Below, in pieces: positions 8,683 through 14,961 of a stretch of 14,961 nt of DNA. The stretch is from Cyanobacteria bacterium UBA11370 (GTDB lineage: Bacteria > Cyanobacteriota > Cyanobacteriia > Cyanobacteriales > Coleofasciculaceae). Under the pieces are notes generated by a model, which was given only the letters and a program-made list of their open reading frames with translations, searched no databases and was not told where the DNA came from. Position 1 is the first letter of the stretch. Each line of letters begins with the position of its first letter. Where the stretch lies: positions 1 through 14,961 of the forward strand of contig DNGI01000495.1 of assembly GCA_003486645.1 (NCBI GenBank). The letters are read 5' to 3'. Both the position numbers and the translations under genes were made by a program.

Positions 8683-9336
8683 CTACTCCCCTGATACCGA
8701 TGGCGGTTCCCCAACCGATGACTGTTTCAGCTTCCGAGACTCCAACCAACCCGGAACTGTAAACCAAGCAACGACCAGAATAAGAGCGACAATCGCAAAT
8801 TTAGCGACCCAAGCAATTAATTCTTCCAAGGGTATCAGCCGTCCTAGAAAGAATGATAACGTCACCATTACCGATGCCCAGACAATACCACCCGCGAAAT
8901 TGTATAGCATAAACTGCGGAAAGGGCATTTCCACAATTCCTGCCATGGGACTAGCTAAAATTCTTAAAAATGCGACAAATCGACCAAAAAATACCGCTCT
9001 AGCAGCGTTTTGACTAAATTGGGTTTTTGTTTCTGTCAGTTGCTCTTCAGTGATGCGAAAGAAACGCCCTGCTTTTAACAATAAAGCCCATCCACCGAGT
9101 TTACCAATAAAATAACCAAAACTTCCGCCGAGTACAGCACCACCCGTTGCACTAGCGAGTACCCACCAATAATCCAGTTCCCCACTCCCCGCTAGGAAAC
9201 CACCCACTAAAGTAATTGTTTCTCCAGGTAAGGGAATTCCTGCGCTTTCTAGTGCAATTCCACAAAGAACCGCCCAGTAGCCATATTGCCTCGCCAGTTC
9301 CTGGATAGTCTCCAGTGATAGCAGCTCAAAAGACAT
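8683..9336 (-). CDS. DedA-family (VTT domain) membrane protein
   Basis: This 217-residue integral membrane protein has about five hydrophobic segments. It carries the two family hallmarks: ESAGIPLPGE (30-39), with the conserved glutamate E39, and GRFVAFLRILASPMAG (118-133), with R119 and R125. These match the re-entrant-loop motifs of the DedA/SNARE-associated (PF09335) superfamily. Members act in lipid scrambling or transport and in membrane homeostasis, for example undecaprenyl-phosphate or phosphatidylethanolamine movement; the substrate of this one cannot be told. The ATG at 9336 has AAGG 9 bases upstream. It lies downstream of ycf34 in the same direction with a 180-base gap, so co-transcription is possible but not shown. 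The length is normal and there are no signs of damage. Confidence 0.93.
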   Translation of the reverse strand: MSFELLSLETIQELARQYGYWAVLCGIALESAGIPLPGETITLVGGFLAGSGELDYWWVLASATGGAVLGGSFGYFIGKLGGWALLLKAGRFFRITEEQLTETKTQFSQNAARAVFFGRFVAFLRILASPMAGIVEMPFPQFMLYNFAGGIVWASVMVTLSFFLGRLIPLEELIAWVAKFAIVALILVVAWFTVPGWLESRKLKQSSVGEPPSVSGE

Positions 9337-9516
9337 CCAGTAAAGCCTTTACAAAAATTCATTGCCTCTCTCATGGTGACGCAATTTAGGGAATTGTGTC
9401 AACGAAGAGACTCACGATAAAAAGCAACTGGCTAGAGTTAGAAATATCAGAAATAACTGATCTATTAAAATCTCCCCCTCTCCCTCTCCCCCTCTCTCCC
9501 TCCCCCCATACTATCT
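9337..9516. repeat. Gap with pyrimidine-rich tract between ycf34 and dedA
   Basis: No gene is seen. A CTCCCCCTCTCCCTCTCCCC-type tract spans 9472-9507, immediately after the ycf34 stop. On the coding (minus) strand this is a G/A-rich run. It is not a hairpin terminator. Confidence 0.6.
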
Positions 9517-9765
9517 TCACGTAGGTACTAACTCACCTGGACGTAGTTTTGCCCACTTCCCAGTTTCTTGCTTAAAGCTATTACAACCCACCACATCCCA
9601 TTCCATCTCGACATAATCTTGTCTAGGACGGATATTAACATTGATTGTAGGTTCAATCGCTTCAAAATCGGGAGTTTCTGTCAGATGAGGCACCTGATGC
9701 TGGGTTTCAACAGCATAGTATGTGGTGCAGCGGTCTACGTAGTGGCAGTTAACACAAATACACAT
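9517..9765 (-). CDS. ycf34: Ycf34, iron-sulfur-type small protein of cyanobacteria and plastids
   Basis: This 82-residue protein begins MCICVNCHYVDRCTTYYAVE and ends WAKLRPGELVPT, a pattern I recognise as Ycf34 at full family length. Cysteines C2, C4, C7 and C13 cluster at the N terminus and a further C61 lies in DVVGC. In Synechocystis, Ycf34 has been reported as an Fe-S-binding protein needed for normal photosynthetic electron flow; the cysteines here are compatible with that role. The start ATG at 9765 has a GGAG ribosome-binding site 8 bases upstream (9774-9777 on the plus strand). The gene is divergent from cca. It marks the organism as a cyanobacterium. Confidence 0.95.
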   Translation of the reverse strand: MCICVNCHYVDRCTTYYAVETQHQVPHLTETPDFEAIEPTINVNIRPRQDYVEMEWDVVGCNSFKQETGKWAKLRPGELVPT

Positions 9766-9884
9766 TCCCCAAACTCCAAGTCCTTTCTGTTAGCCTAGCT
9801 CAGGCAAGGCATGAATTGACCAGTATTTAGATTGATTTTTGTATCAGTTGTTGATTTTTTTGTTAGCGGTTAGTTGTTAGCCAG

Positions 9885-9938
9885 ACAACAAACAACCAAC
9901 AACAAACAACCAACAACAAACAACCAACAACAAACAAA
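9885..9938 (+). repeat. 14-bp tandem repeat abutting the cca start codon
   Basis: Three perfect copies of AAACAACCAACAAC (9890-9903, 9904-9917, 9918-9931) are followed by a partial AAACAAA that runs into the ATG. The unit is itself two related heptamers (AAACAAC, CAACAAC). There is no Shine-Dalgarno sequence, so the mRNA leader would be an unstructured A/C-rich tract. Whether this helps initiation is inference. Confidence 0.85.
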
Positions 9939-11194
9939 TGACTTTTCCCCTTTCTCCTGAAACTTGGCCATTTAGTTTGGAATTGCTGCCCGCCGAAGCG
10001 TGTTTAGTCGGTGGTGCGGTACGGGATGCTGTGTTGGGACGGCGTGCTGATTATTTGGATTTGGATTTTGTTCTACCACGGGATGCTGTTAAGATAGCGC
10101 GAAAGCTAGCCAACCACTACAACGCTGGGTTTGTGGTATTAGATAAAGAACGGCAAATTGCTAGAGTCGTGTTTGAAGGAGCCACAGTTGATTTAGCTCA
10201 ACAGGAAGGCGATAGTCTAGAAACTGATTTGTACAGGCGAGATTTTACGATAAATGCGATCGCCTATAATCCTCACACTCACCAATTCATTGACCCACTT
10301 CAGGGTGTAGCCGATTGCCGTGCAAGTATTATTCGCATGGTATCACCCGCTAATCTTCAAGATGACCCATTACGATTACTCCGAGCCTATCGCCAAGCTG
10401 CCCAGTTAGGTTTTACGATTGAATCGGATACTCAGTCCGTTATCCGTCAACTAGCGCCTCTACTCGGACAAGTCGCCCCTGAACGGGTGCAGGTTGAGTT
10501 GGGGTATCTCCTCAAATCTCCTCAAGGTACACCCTGGCTGATTCGAGCTTGGGAGGATAATTTACTAAAGCCCTATTTTCCCAATGCCACAACTGAAGGT
10601 CTACAAAAATTGACAAGAATAGACCATTGTAAAAAAATTTTACCAGAAACTTGGTCGAATTTACAACTAGAACTCTTGGCATCCGTCAGTGGGAAATCTG
10701 CCTCGTTATTAAGTTTGGCAAAGTTAGCGAAGTTATTACCATCCGTACCCGAAGTAGCAGAAGAACAGCTACGGTGTTTAAAGTATAGTCGTGCTGAAAT
10801 TAAGGTTGTCATCACTGCACTTCAATACTTACCCCAATTACTATCTCATGCTCATTCTGAGATGTCGCTACGGGAGCAATATTTTTTCTTTCAAAATGTA
10901 GGTTCAGTCTTCCCGGCTTTAGTCTTTCTGGCAATAGCAGAAGGAATGGGTGTAGAGGCGATCGCATCCTTAATTAATCGCTATCTTACCCCAGAGGATC
11001 AAGTTGCCCATCCGACACCCCTAGTTACAGGTAATGAGTTGATGAAAACCCTAAATCTACCATCAGGGAAGCAAGTGGGACAATTACTAACGGAAATTCA
11101 AATCGCCAGAATTGAGGGTAAAATTGCTAGTGGAGACGAAGGAATAGAATTAGCGGCACAGCTTATAAATTCTCAGGGGATGGCTAATTGCTAA
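9938..11194 (+). CDS. cca: CCA tRNA nucleotidyltransferase (class II poly(A) polymerase family)
   Basis: This 418-residue cytoplasmic enzyme adds C and/or A to the 3' end of tRNAs. Class II motifs are visible in order: motif A GGAVRD (25-30) with the catalytic pair DLD (41-43), motif B RRDFTINAIAYN (100-111), the base-recognition motif DDPLR (142-146; usually EDxxR), and ERVQVEL (182-188). Several cyanobacteria split the work between separate CC-adding and A-adding proteins, so this could be either one or a full CCA enzyme; the sequence alone does not settle it. The start at 9938 fits the family because PFSLELLP.EACLVGG lies close to the N terminus. It has no Shine-Dalgarno and directly follows a 14-bp tandem repeat. 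The last residues (MANC) and the stop codon fall within a second repeat, so the C terminus was probably reshaped by repeat insertion. It is convergent with the gene at 11297. Confidence 0.92.
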   Translation: MTFPLSPETWPFSLELLPAEACLVGGAVRDAVLGRRADYLDLDFVLPRDAVKIARKLANHYNAGFVVLDKERQIARVVFEGATVDLAQQEGDSLETDLYRRDFTINAIAYNPHTHQFIDPLQGVADCRASIIRMVSPANLQDDPLRLLRAYRQAAQLGFTIESDTQSVIRQLAPLLGQVAPERVQVELGYLLKSPQGTPWLIRAWEDNLLKPYFPNATTEGLQKLTRIDHCKKILPETWSNLQLELLASVSGKSASLLSLAKLAKLLPSVPEVAEEQLRCLKYSRAEIKVVITALQYLPQLLSHAHSEMSLREQYFFFQNVGSVFPALVFLAIAEGMGVEAIASLINRYLTPEDQVAHPTPLVTGNELMKTLNLPSGKQVGQLLTEIQIARIEGKIASGDEGIELAAQLINSQGMANC

Positions 11195-11275
11195 TCGCTA
11201 ATTGCTAATGGTTCATTGCTAATGGTTCATTGCTAATTGCTAATTGCGATAAACAGTTAGCCATTAGCAATCTTT
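11181..11275. repeat. GCTAATT heptamer repeats and hairpin at the cca 3' end
   Basis: Units GCTAATT/GCTAATC/GCTAATGGTTCATT follow one another from 11183 to 11246 and provide the cca stop codon. An inverted copy, CCATTAGCAAT (11261-11271), can pair over 11 bp with ATTGCTAATGG at 11201-11211 or at 11215-11225. Lying between two convergent genes, it could serve as a bidirectional transcription barrier, but there is no strong T-run. Confidence 0.7.
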
Positions 11276-11296
11276 AAGTTTTGTCCAGATCGTTAA

Positions 11297-12052
11297 TTAC
11301 GCCGTTTTGGTATTTTGCCGCCGTACTGAGGTGACGGATTGGGGATGCGATGTTCGTAATGCCATTCGCATTGATGTGATAGCGTGCATAATTTCTTGAA
11401 GTTCACTGTCGAGTTTCTCCACCTCAGAGGTTGGAGTTGAAGAGGGGGAAACGGAATCTTTCGGCTGAATATGAGACTGAATATGAGATGTTGAATGTTT
11501 CGCCTGAGTATAGCCAAAAAATGTTTGAGCAGAGGTAAATTTAGCAGCTACAGCTTGGACGTTCACCGCAGAAGGTGTAACCGAGGATTCGGTAATTACA
11601 AACGGTTTCACCTGGGGTTGAGTTTCTTGCCGAAACGTTGGAATTGGTTGTTGTGAGAGTTCTTCGGATGATAGTTGGTCTAACTTGACATCGCTAAAAG
11701 CATCGAATTCAGATTTAGCTTGCTGAAGCGCCTCTAGTAATTCTTGCTTTTCCTGAAGATTCTGTGCTAATGTCGATAATTCATTTTTAACCTGAGCAGA
11801 CTTCCGAGACGATTGTCGCCATCCCATCGCCGCTAAACTAATCATACCCGCACCTATACTCAATACACCTGCCACACTAAGGTACTGGGGAGCAAAATCT
11901 TCTAATTGCCCAAAAAAGCGCGTTTCTTCTTGCAGTTGGAACGTTACTTGCTGAGAACCGAACAGTTGTAGAGGTAAAGTCAGAGTGGCAAAAACTGCTG
12001 CTGAAACCACTACAGGCGTAAACAGGAATTTCTTAGCGATCGAACTGGTCAT
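11297..12052 (-). CDS. Conserved cyanobacterial membrane protein with coiled coil, function unknown
   Basis: This 251-residue protein has hydrophobic segments at about 9-31 and 57-77, then RQSSRKSAQ and a charged heptad-like coiled coil (about 84-117). A polar Ser/Thr/Pro/Gln-rich stretch (130-210) follows, then a short amphipathic helix (210-233). The N-terminal region (SSIAKKFLFTPVVVSAAVFA, and LQEE...FFGQL) resembles hypothetical proteins I have seen in other cyanobacteria, but I know no function. The likely topology is two membrane helices with a long soluble C-terminal tail. Codon use looks like that of the neighbours. No Shine-Dalgarno is evident before the ATG at 12052. It is convergent with cca and divergent from the PEP-CTERM gene across a long gap. 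Confidence 0.82.
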   Translation of the reverse strand: MTSSIAKKFLFTPVVVSAAVFATLTLPLQLFGSQQVTFQLQEETRFFGQLEDFAPQYLSVAGVLSIGAGMISLAAMGWRQSSRKSAQVKNELSTLAQNLQEKQELLEALQQAKSEFDAFSDVKLDQLSSEELSQQPIPTFRQETQPQVKPFVITESSVTPSAVNVQAVAAKFTSAQTFFGYTQAKHSTSHIQSHIQPKDSVSPSSTPTSEVEKLDSELQEIMHAITSMRMALRTSHPQSVTSVRRQNTKTA

Positions 12053-12349
12053 AATTTGGTAGTTCCCTAGGACAAGTGCCAGTATCAGTCATGAAACTTT
12101 AATGACTATCAGAGAGTTCAACACGGTTGACTACCGCTGTTGTTGCTGAATAGACATCTCTCGTGGAGAGTTATGAAGTTTGATAGCACCCGATCTGAAG
12201 TGAAATCCTGAGAGAGGTCTAAGTTTGAGCGGCAGACATGATTTGTGCGTGAATCTACTGATCTGGTCTTTTGCTTTTCTTAAATTTAATACGTATTTTA
12301 ACTAAAATTCTTAAAGTTTTCATGAAGATGCAAATCAGTAGATAAAGTT

Positions 12350-12379
12350 TTGACAAAATTTTCTCTGGCTAGAGATAAT
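12350..12379 (+). promoter_or_regulatory. Sigma70-like promoter TTGACA-N18-GATAAT
   Basis: The -35 is TTGACA (12350-12355) and the -10 is GATAAT (12374-12379), with an 18-base spacer. Transcription would start near 12386-12388, immediately before the perfect palindrome at 12390-12420. It could drive a small RNA or a long leader to the PEP-CTERM gene about 430 bases on. Chance matches occur in A/T-rich DNA. Confidence 0.4.
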
Positions 12380-12389
12380 AAATTGTTTA

Positions 12390-12420
12390 GATCCCCGACT
12401 TCTTCAAGAAGTCGGGGATC
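12390..12420. repeat. Perfect 31-bp palindrome (CCCCGACTTCTT family)
   Basis: GATCCCCGACTTCTT (12390-12404) and AAGAAGTCGGGGATC (12406-12420) form a perfect 15-bp stem around one base. From memory, closely related palindromes are scattered in many cyanobacterial genomes as REP/MITE-like repeats. No T-run follows on either strand, so a plain terminator is less likely. Confidence 0.85.
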
Positions 12421-12815
12421 TTGGTACTGGAACTGAAGTATTTTTTTGATGACTCATCTCTTTTTAGTTAAGAATTATCGGTTATAAAACGTTATCTAAA
12501 ATAGTCTTCTAGGGTTAATAAATTATTCTTGATTGAAAGAAATAAACGAATAGACACTTTATGGAACTGTCCTATAGAAATATCAAGATTCAGTAAAATT
12601 AACAGCTATATCTAGACAACACCCGTAGCCAGATGTAAAGCTTTAACTATGAAGGGACAAATACAATTCACTCCAAGAGCATCACAACATTGCCCTTTAA
12701 TCATCTACTCAGAAATTCAGGACTAATTATGGCGGGGTGCTGATACAACACCAACGGTGATTATTCTTCGGAATTGAACCGCCATCAACACTTTTTTCTG
12801 GAGTATTTAATTGTA

Positions 12816-13721
12816 ATGATTGCGATCAAAAAGCTTGCATCGTTAGCCATTTGCACTGCCTGTTCAATTTCATTCGGTTGGCTAACAACACCCCAATCCG
12901 CATTTGCCCAAGCTAGTGAAAGGCAATCGAATAACACATTTACAACCCGTGAATCTCTGCCAACTAAGAGTACTAGTGTAGAAGGAGTTATCGGTTTAGA
13001 TAAAATCAGTTTTGGTTTCCGTTTTTTAGAGAGTCTGTCTCCGGGTGAGGTAGACTCTTTTCGTATTCCCAATTTGACACCATTCAGGGGATTTTTAGCC
13101 CAAATTGACAATAGTAGTAGTGGCGTAGATACGATATTAGGCTCGTTTGATGAAAATGGAAATTTGATTACCTTTGATGATGATAGTGGGATGGGCGTAG
13201 CTTCTGCCTTGGGGGGTTCTGTAAACCCGGATGGCACGCTCAATCTCAGAGTTACAGGCTATGCTGACTTCAGCTTGAGCAATAACCACTCTCAATCAGG
13301 AGATTATAAACTTTCGGTGCTGATGGGTGATTATGTAGAAGGTGATGTAGATTTTTTCTCTTTTTCAAATCTACTTGGTGGTAGTCCGTTTACAGCGCAA
13401 ATTACGTTTGGAGGATTTGATTCAATTCTGGGATGGTTTGATGATGATGGCAATTTAATTACCGCAGATGATGATAGTGGAGAAGGTGTACTATCCTTAA
13501 TTAATGGAATTGTTCCCCGTAGTGGTAATCTGATTTTTGGCGTAACAGGATTTGAGGATTTTGATATTAATGGCGGTCACTTGGAAGTCGGTAGCTATAC
13601 CTTATCCTTAGAGGTAAATTCTACTAGTCAGTCTGTACCCGAACCCACTTCGGTGTTGGGTTTGGTTGGAGTAGGGATGATGGGTGTTGGTGCAAAACTG
13701 AAGCGTAAAACTAAAACCTAA
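12816..13721 (+). CDS. PEP-CTERM exported protein with two PPC-like repeats
   Basis: This 301-residue secreted protein has a signal peptide at 1-31 (MIAIKKLASLAICTACSIS..., likely cleaved after SAFA), two tandem homologous domains, and a C-terminal sorting signal VPEPTSVLGLVGVGMMGVGAKLKRK (274-298; PEP motif, hydrophobic helix, basic tail). Exosortase should recognise and cleave this signal. The repeats (about 76-170 and 175-268) share F.AQI...DtILG.FD.nGNLIT.DDDSG.GV, then G.L...VTG..DF, then G.Y.LS, and begin with (D/E)VD.F. They resemble bacterial pre-peptidase C-terminal (PPC) domains with Asp-rich, probably Ca-binding turns. The frame is open from a TTG at 12774, but the ATG at 12816 gives a proper signal peptide and has GGAG 12 bases before it. 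The function is unknown; a cell-surface or extracellular-matrix role is inferred. No exosortase gene is in the window. Confidence 0.88.
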   Translation: MIAIKKLASLAICTACSISFGWLTTPQSAFAQASERQSNNTFTTRESLPTKSTSVEGVIGLDKISFGFRFLESLSPGEVDSFRIPNLTPFRGFLAQIDNSSSGVDTILGSFDENGNLITFDDDSGMGVASALGGSVNPDGTLNLRVTGYADFSLSNNHSQSGDYKLSVLMGDYVEGDVDFFSFSNLLGGSPFTAQITFGGFDSILGWFDDDGNLITADDDSGEGVLSLINGIVPRSGNLIFGVTGFEDFDINGGHLEVGSYTLSLEVNSTSQSVPEPTSVLGLVGVGMMGVGAKLKRKTKT

Positions 13722-13805
13722 AAGAGGGGACAGGGGGCAAGGAGTAAAATCTTAGCCCTCATCCGTGATCTCTCGTCCTTGAAAATGGGGAGTAGGGAAC
13801 TGGAC
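13722..13805. repeat. Short gap with G-rich heptamer-like repeats between convergent genes
   Basis: GGGGACAGGGGGCAAGGAG (about 13728-13745) and GGGGAGTAGGGAAC (13787-13800) are of the same purine-rich class as those at 128-148, 6546-6562 and 3160-3180. No terminator hairpin was recognised. Confidence 0.55.
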
Positions 13806-14876
13806 TCAAAATTTAAAACTTTTAACGGGTAGGGGGAGTTGCCTTAAGTGATGATTAATCTTAACCGCAGCCACAAATCCAGAATTGATTGCACTTTCTA
13901 TTAAATTACCTCCACACCAATCTCCACAGCAAACAAGGGGTAATGGTGTTGTAGTAGCCAGACAATCTTGATTTAAGGGAGTCTGAGGAAAGGCATAACG
14001 CCAGCGATGAACCTGCATCCAATCCGGAGAATTAAGCCAAGGAATCACTAACTGTGCAGCATGGGATAAAAGTCGGTGTCCAGCAGGTTGTAAATCAGTG
14101 GCATCTGAATAAGATTGGGCAAACTTGGCTGTACTTTGTAGAACAAAAACGGGCGAAATCGCATCAGGACGCTTGCTACTATCTAAACCAATCCAAGCTA
14201 AATCTGTATCCTCAAGAACACTTAACGACTTCCAACCCGGATTTAATTGCTCTAAATCGTGTTGTCGTTGCACCGGATAACCAGCAATTACACTTATACA
14301 GGGATTAAACTCAACCGATCGCAAGCTATTTAAAAATACCGAGGACAAACCTGCTTGAGTCAGTGGTTCTACTAACATTAGAGCTTGGGGCGCGGGAATG
14401 GCAATCACAATCGCTTTAGCCCTTAGTCCATGATGGGTATGATCGGGAGAGTTTAAAGTAAGATACCAGGCTTGTGCTTCAGTTGGTGCGATCGCCTCAA
14501 CTCGTTGGTTAAGCCAAATATCTAACCCCGTAGCCAGAAATTTAGCAACCGCCGTCATTCCTGTAGGTGCAACATAACGGGGAAATGGGGAATGGGAACT
14601 AGAAAATGAAGAGTTAAACTCATAAACCGTATCAGTCCAAACTTTAAGGATACCGCGATCGCTTAAACTCTCAATCAGTGATGGCAAAAACGTTCCTTGG
14701 GGTTCCAAGTACCGCACCCCATGATCCGCACAAGTTTCTTCAATGCGCCTGGTTGCCATTCGTCCCCCAACTCCACGGGACTTTTCCAAAACCACCACTT
14801 TATACCCAGCTTGGCGCAACTGTTGGGCACAAGTAAGTCCCGCTACACCAGCACCGATAATTGCAACATCCAACAC
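13806..14876 (-). CDS. FAD-dependent oxidoreductase, renalase/amine-oxidase-like
   Basis: This 356-residue protein (with the chosen start) has a Rossmann FAD-binding motif AIIGAGVAGL (5-14; G8, G10, G13), acidic E31 for the ribose, the second FAD motif GGRMATRR (37-44), and ADHGVRYL (50-57). Near the C terminus lies CGDWCGGNLIESAINSGFVAA (about 317-337), which closes the FAD site. This is the layout of the NAD(P)/FAD-dependent oxidoreductase family related to renalase and flavin amine oxidases. The substrate in cyanobacteria is not known to me. The frame is open to a TTG at 14930, but GTG at 14876 has AGGAG 8 bases upstream and starts right before the FAD fold; the extra 18 residues would come from repeat-like DNA. 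It is convergent with the PEP-CTERM gene. There is no signal peptide. Confidence 0.88.
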   Translation of the reverse strand: MLDVAIIGAGVAGLTCAQQLRQAGYKVVVLEKSRGVGGRMATRRIEETCADHGVRYLEPQGTFLPSLIESLSDRGILKVWTDTVYEFNSSFSSSHSPFPRYVAPTGMTAVAKFLATGLDIWLNQRVEAIAPTEAQAWYLTLNSPDHTHHGLRAKAIVIAIPAPQALMLVEPLTQAGLSSVFLNSLRSVEFNPCISVIAGYPVQRQHDLEQLNPGWKSLSVLEDTDLAWIGLDSSKRPDAISPVFVLQSTAKFAQSYSDATDLQPAGHRLLSHAAQLVIPWLNSPDWMQVHRWRYAFPQTPLNQDCLATTTPLPLVCCGDWCGGNLIESAINSGFVAAVKINHHLRQLPLPVKSFKF

Positions 14877-14895
14877 GACACCCACTCCTTCAACC

Positions 14896-14930
14896 CTAAT
14901 AGAAGTTTGCGCTCGAATGAGGTACACCAA
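14896..14930 (-). repeat. Possible dispersed repeat (TGTACCTCAT-type), copy 2
   Basis: The minus-strand sequence TGTACCTCAT, then nine bases, then AACT and a TAT/TAG stretch resembles 3117-3150. It overlaps the alternative upstream TTG start of the oxidoreductase, which argues against that start. Confidence 0.3.
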
Positions 14931-14961
14931 GAATCCCCTGTCCTCCTTGTCCCCCTTGTCC
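14931..14961. repeat. GGACAAG-type purine repeat at the window edge
   Basis: On the minus strand, GGACAAGG units are repeated with small changes up to the end of the window. It is cut by the window edge. Confidence 0.5.

Larger units (their letters stand above)
12053..12815. other. 763-base gap between divergent genes
   Basis: No gene of note is present; the longest plus-strand frames are under 30 codons. It contains a small hairpin CTCTC/GAGAG (12158-12162 with 12166-12170), a palindrome AATACGTATT near 12288, a promoter-like pair with a perfect palindrome (listed separately), and GGTG/CACC (about 12736-12752) close to the next gene. The base composition is A/T-rich. Confidence 0.6.
740..14662. 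repeat. HIP1 octamers GCGATCGC (13 copies)
   Basis: First bases are at 740, 1429, 3529, 3817, 4435, 5203, 6688, 7334, 8414, 10256, 10958, 14488 and 14655. HIP1 is strongly over-represented in most cyanobacterial genomes. Here it occurs about once per 1.15 kb, mostly inside genes. None was found between 10966 and 14487, which includes the unknown membrane protein and the PEP-CTERM gene. Confidence 0.9.

Noticed and set aside
8579..9013. Plus-strand open frame of 144 codons opposite the DedA gene
   Set aside because: It is antisense to a clear DedA protein, and its composition is that of a shadow frame plus repeat sequence.
12785..13243. Minus-strand open frame of 152 codons opposite the PEP-CTERM gene
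   Set aside because: The plus-strand protein has a signal peptide, internal repeats and a sorting signal; the antisense frame has nothing recognisable.
14877..14930. Upstream TTG start for the FAD oxidoreductase
   Set aside because: The extension overlaps a repeat-like sequence, while GTG at 14876 has AGGAG at a good distance right before the FAD fold.

Overview
The window reads as chromosomal DNA of a filamentous-type cyanobacterium. Supporting signs are 13 copies of the HIP1 octamer GCGATCGC in 15 kb, the cyanobacterial/plastid-specific gene ycf34, cyanobacterial-style REC-GAF-PAS histidine kinase and Cache-HAMP-PAS adenylate cyclase genes, a PEP-CTERM secreted protein, and short heptamer-based repeats in almost every intergenic gap. 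The species cannot be named from the sequence alone.

Left part (1-6371), all on the minus strand: a cytoplasmic REC-GAF-PAS-histidine kinase, preceded by a 0.6-kb decayed C-terminal end of a second hybrid kinase whose old stop codon still overlaps the kinase start, and before that a large membrane-anchored receptor adenylate cyclase. This is a signalling cluster in which one member has been lost. The kinase and the cyclase share closely related PAS modules.

Middle (6372-9765): a repeat-rich gap, then argG (arginine biosynthesis, plus strand). After argG comes about 600 bp without an intact gene. It holds alternative hairpins, a long hairpin, and what looks like the decayed right end of an IS200/IS605-type TnpB transposon with its terminal hairpin. 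Next, on the minus strand, are a DedA-family membrane protein and ycf34.

Right part (9766-14961): a CCA-adding-type tRNA nucleotidyltransferase (plus strand) sits between two different short tandem repeats, one touching its start codon and the other supplying its stop codon. It converges on a conserved two-TM coiled-coil protein of unknown function. A 763-bp gap carries a perfect 31-bp palindrome with a good sigma70-like promoter just before it. Then come a PEP-CTERM exported protein with two PPC-like repeats and a convergent FAD-dependent (renalase/amine-oxidase-like) oxidoreductase.

Apart from the signalling cluster, the genes are mostly monocistronic housekeeping genes. I found no defence system, CRISPR array, tRNA or rRNA. 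The most unusual items are remnants (the hybrid kinase relic and the TnpB-element relic) and the repeat/palindrome architecture between genes. I do not see strong evidence for a new multi-gene system.
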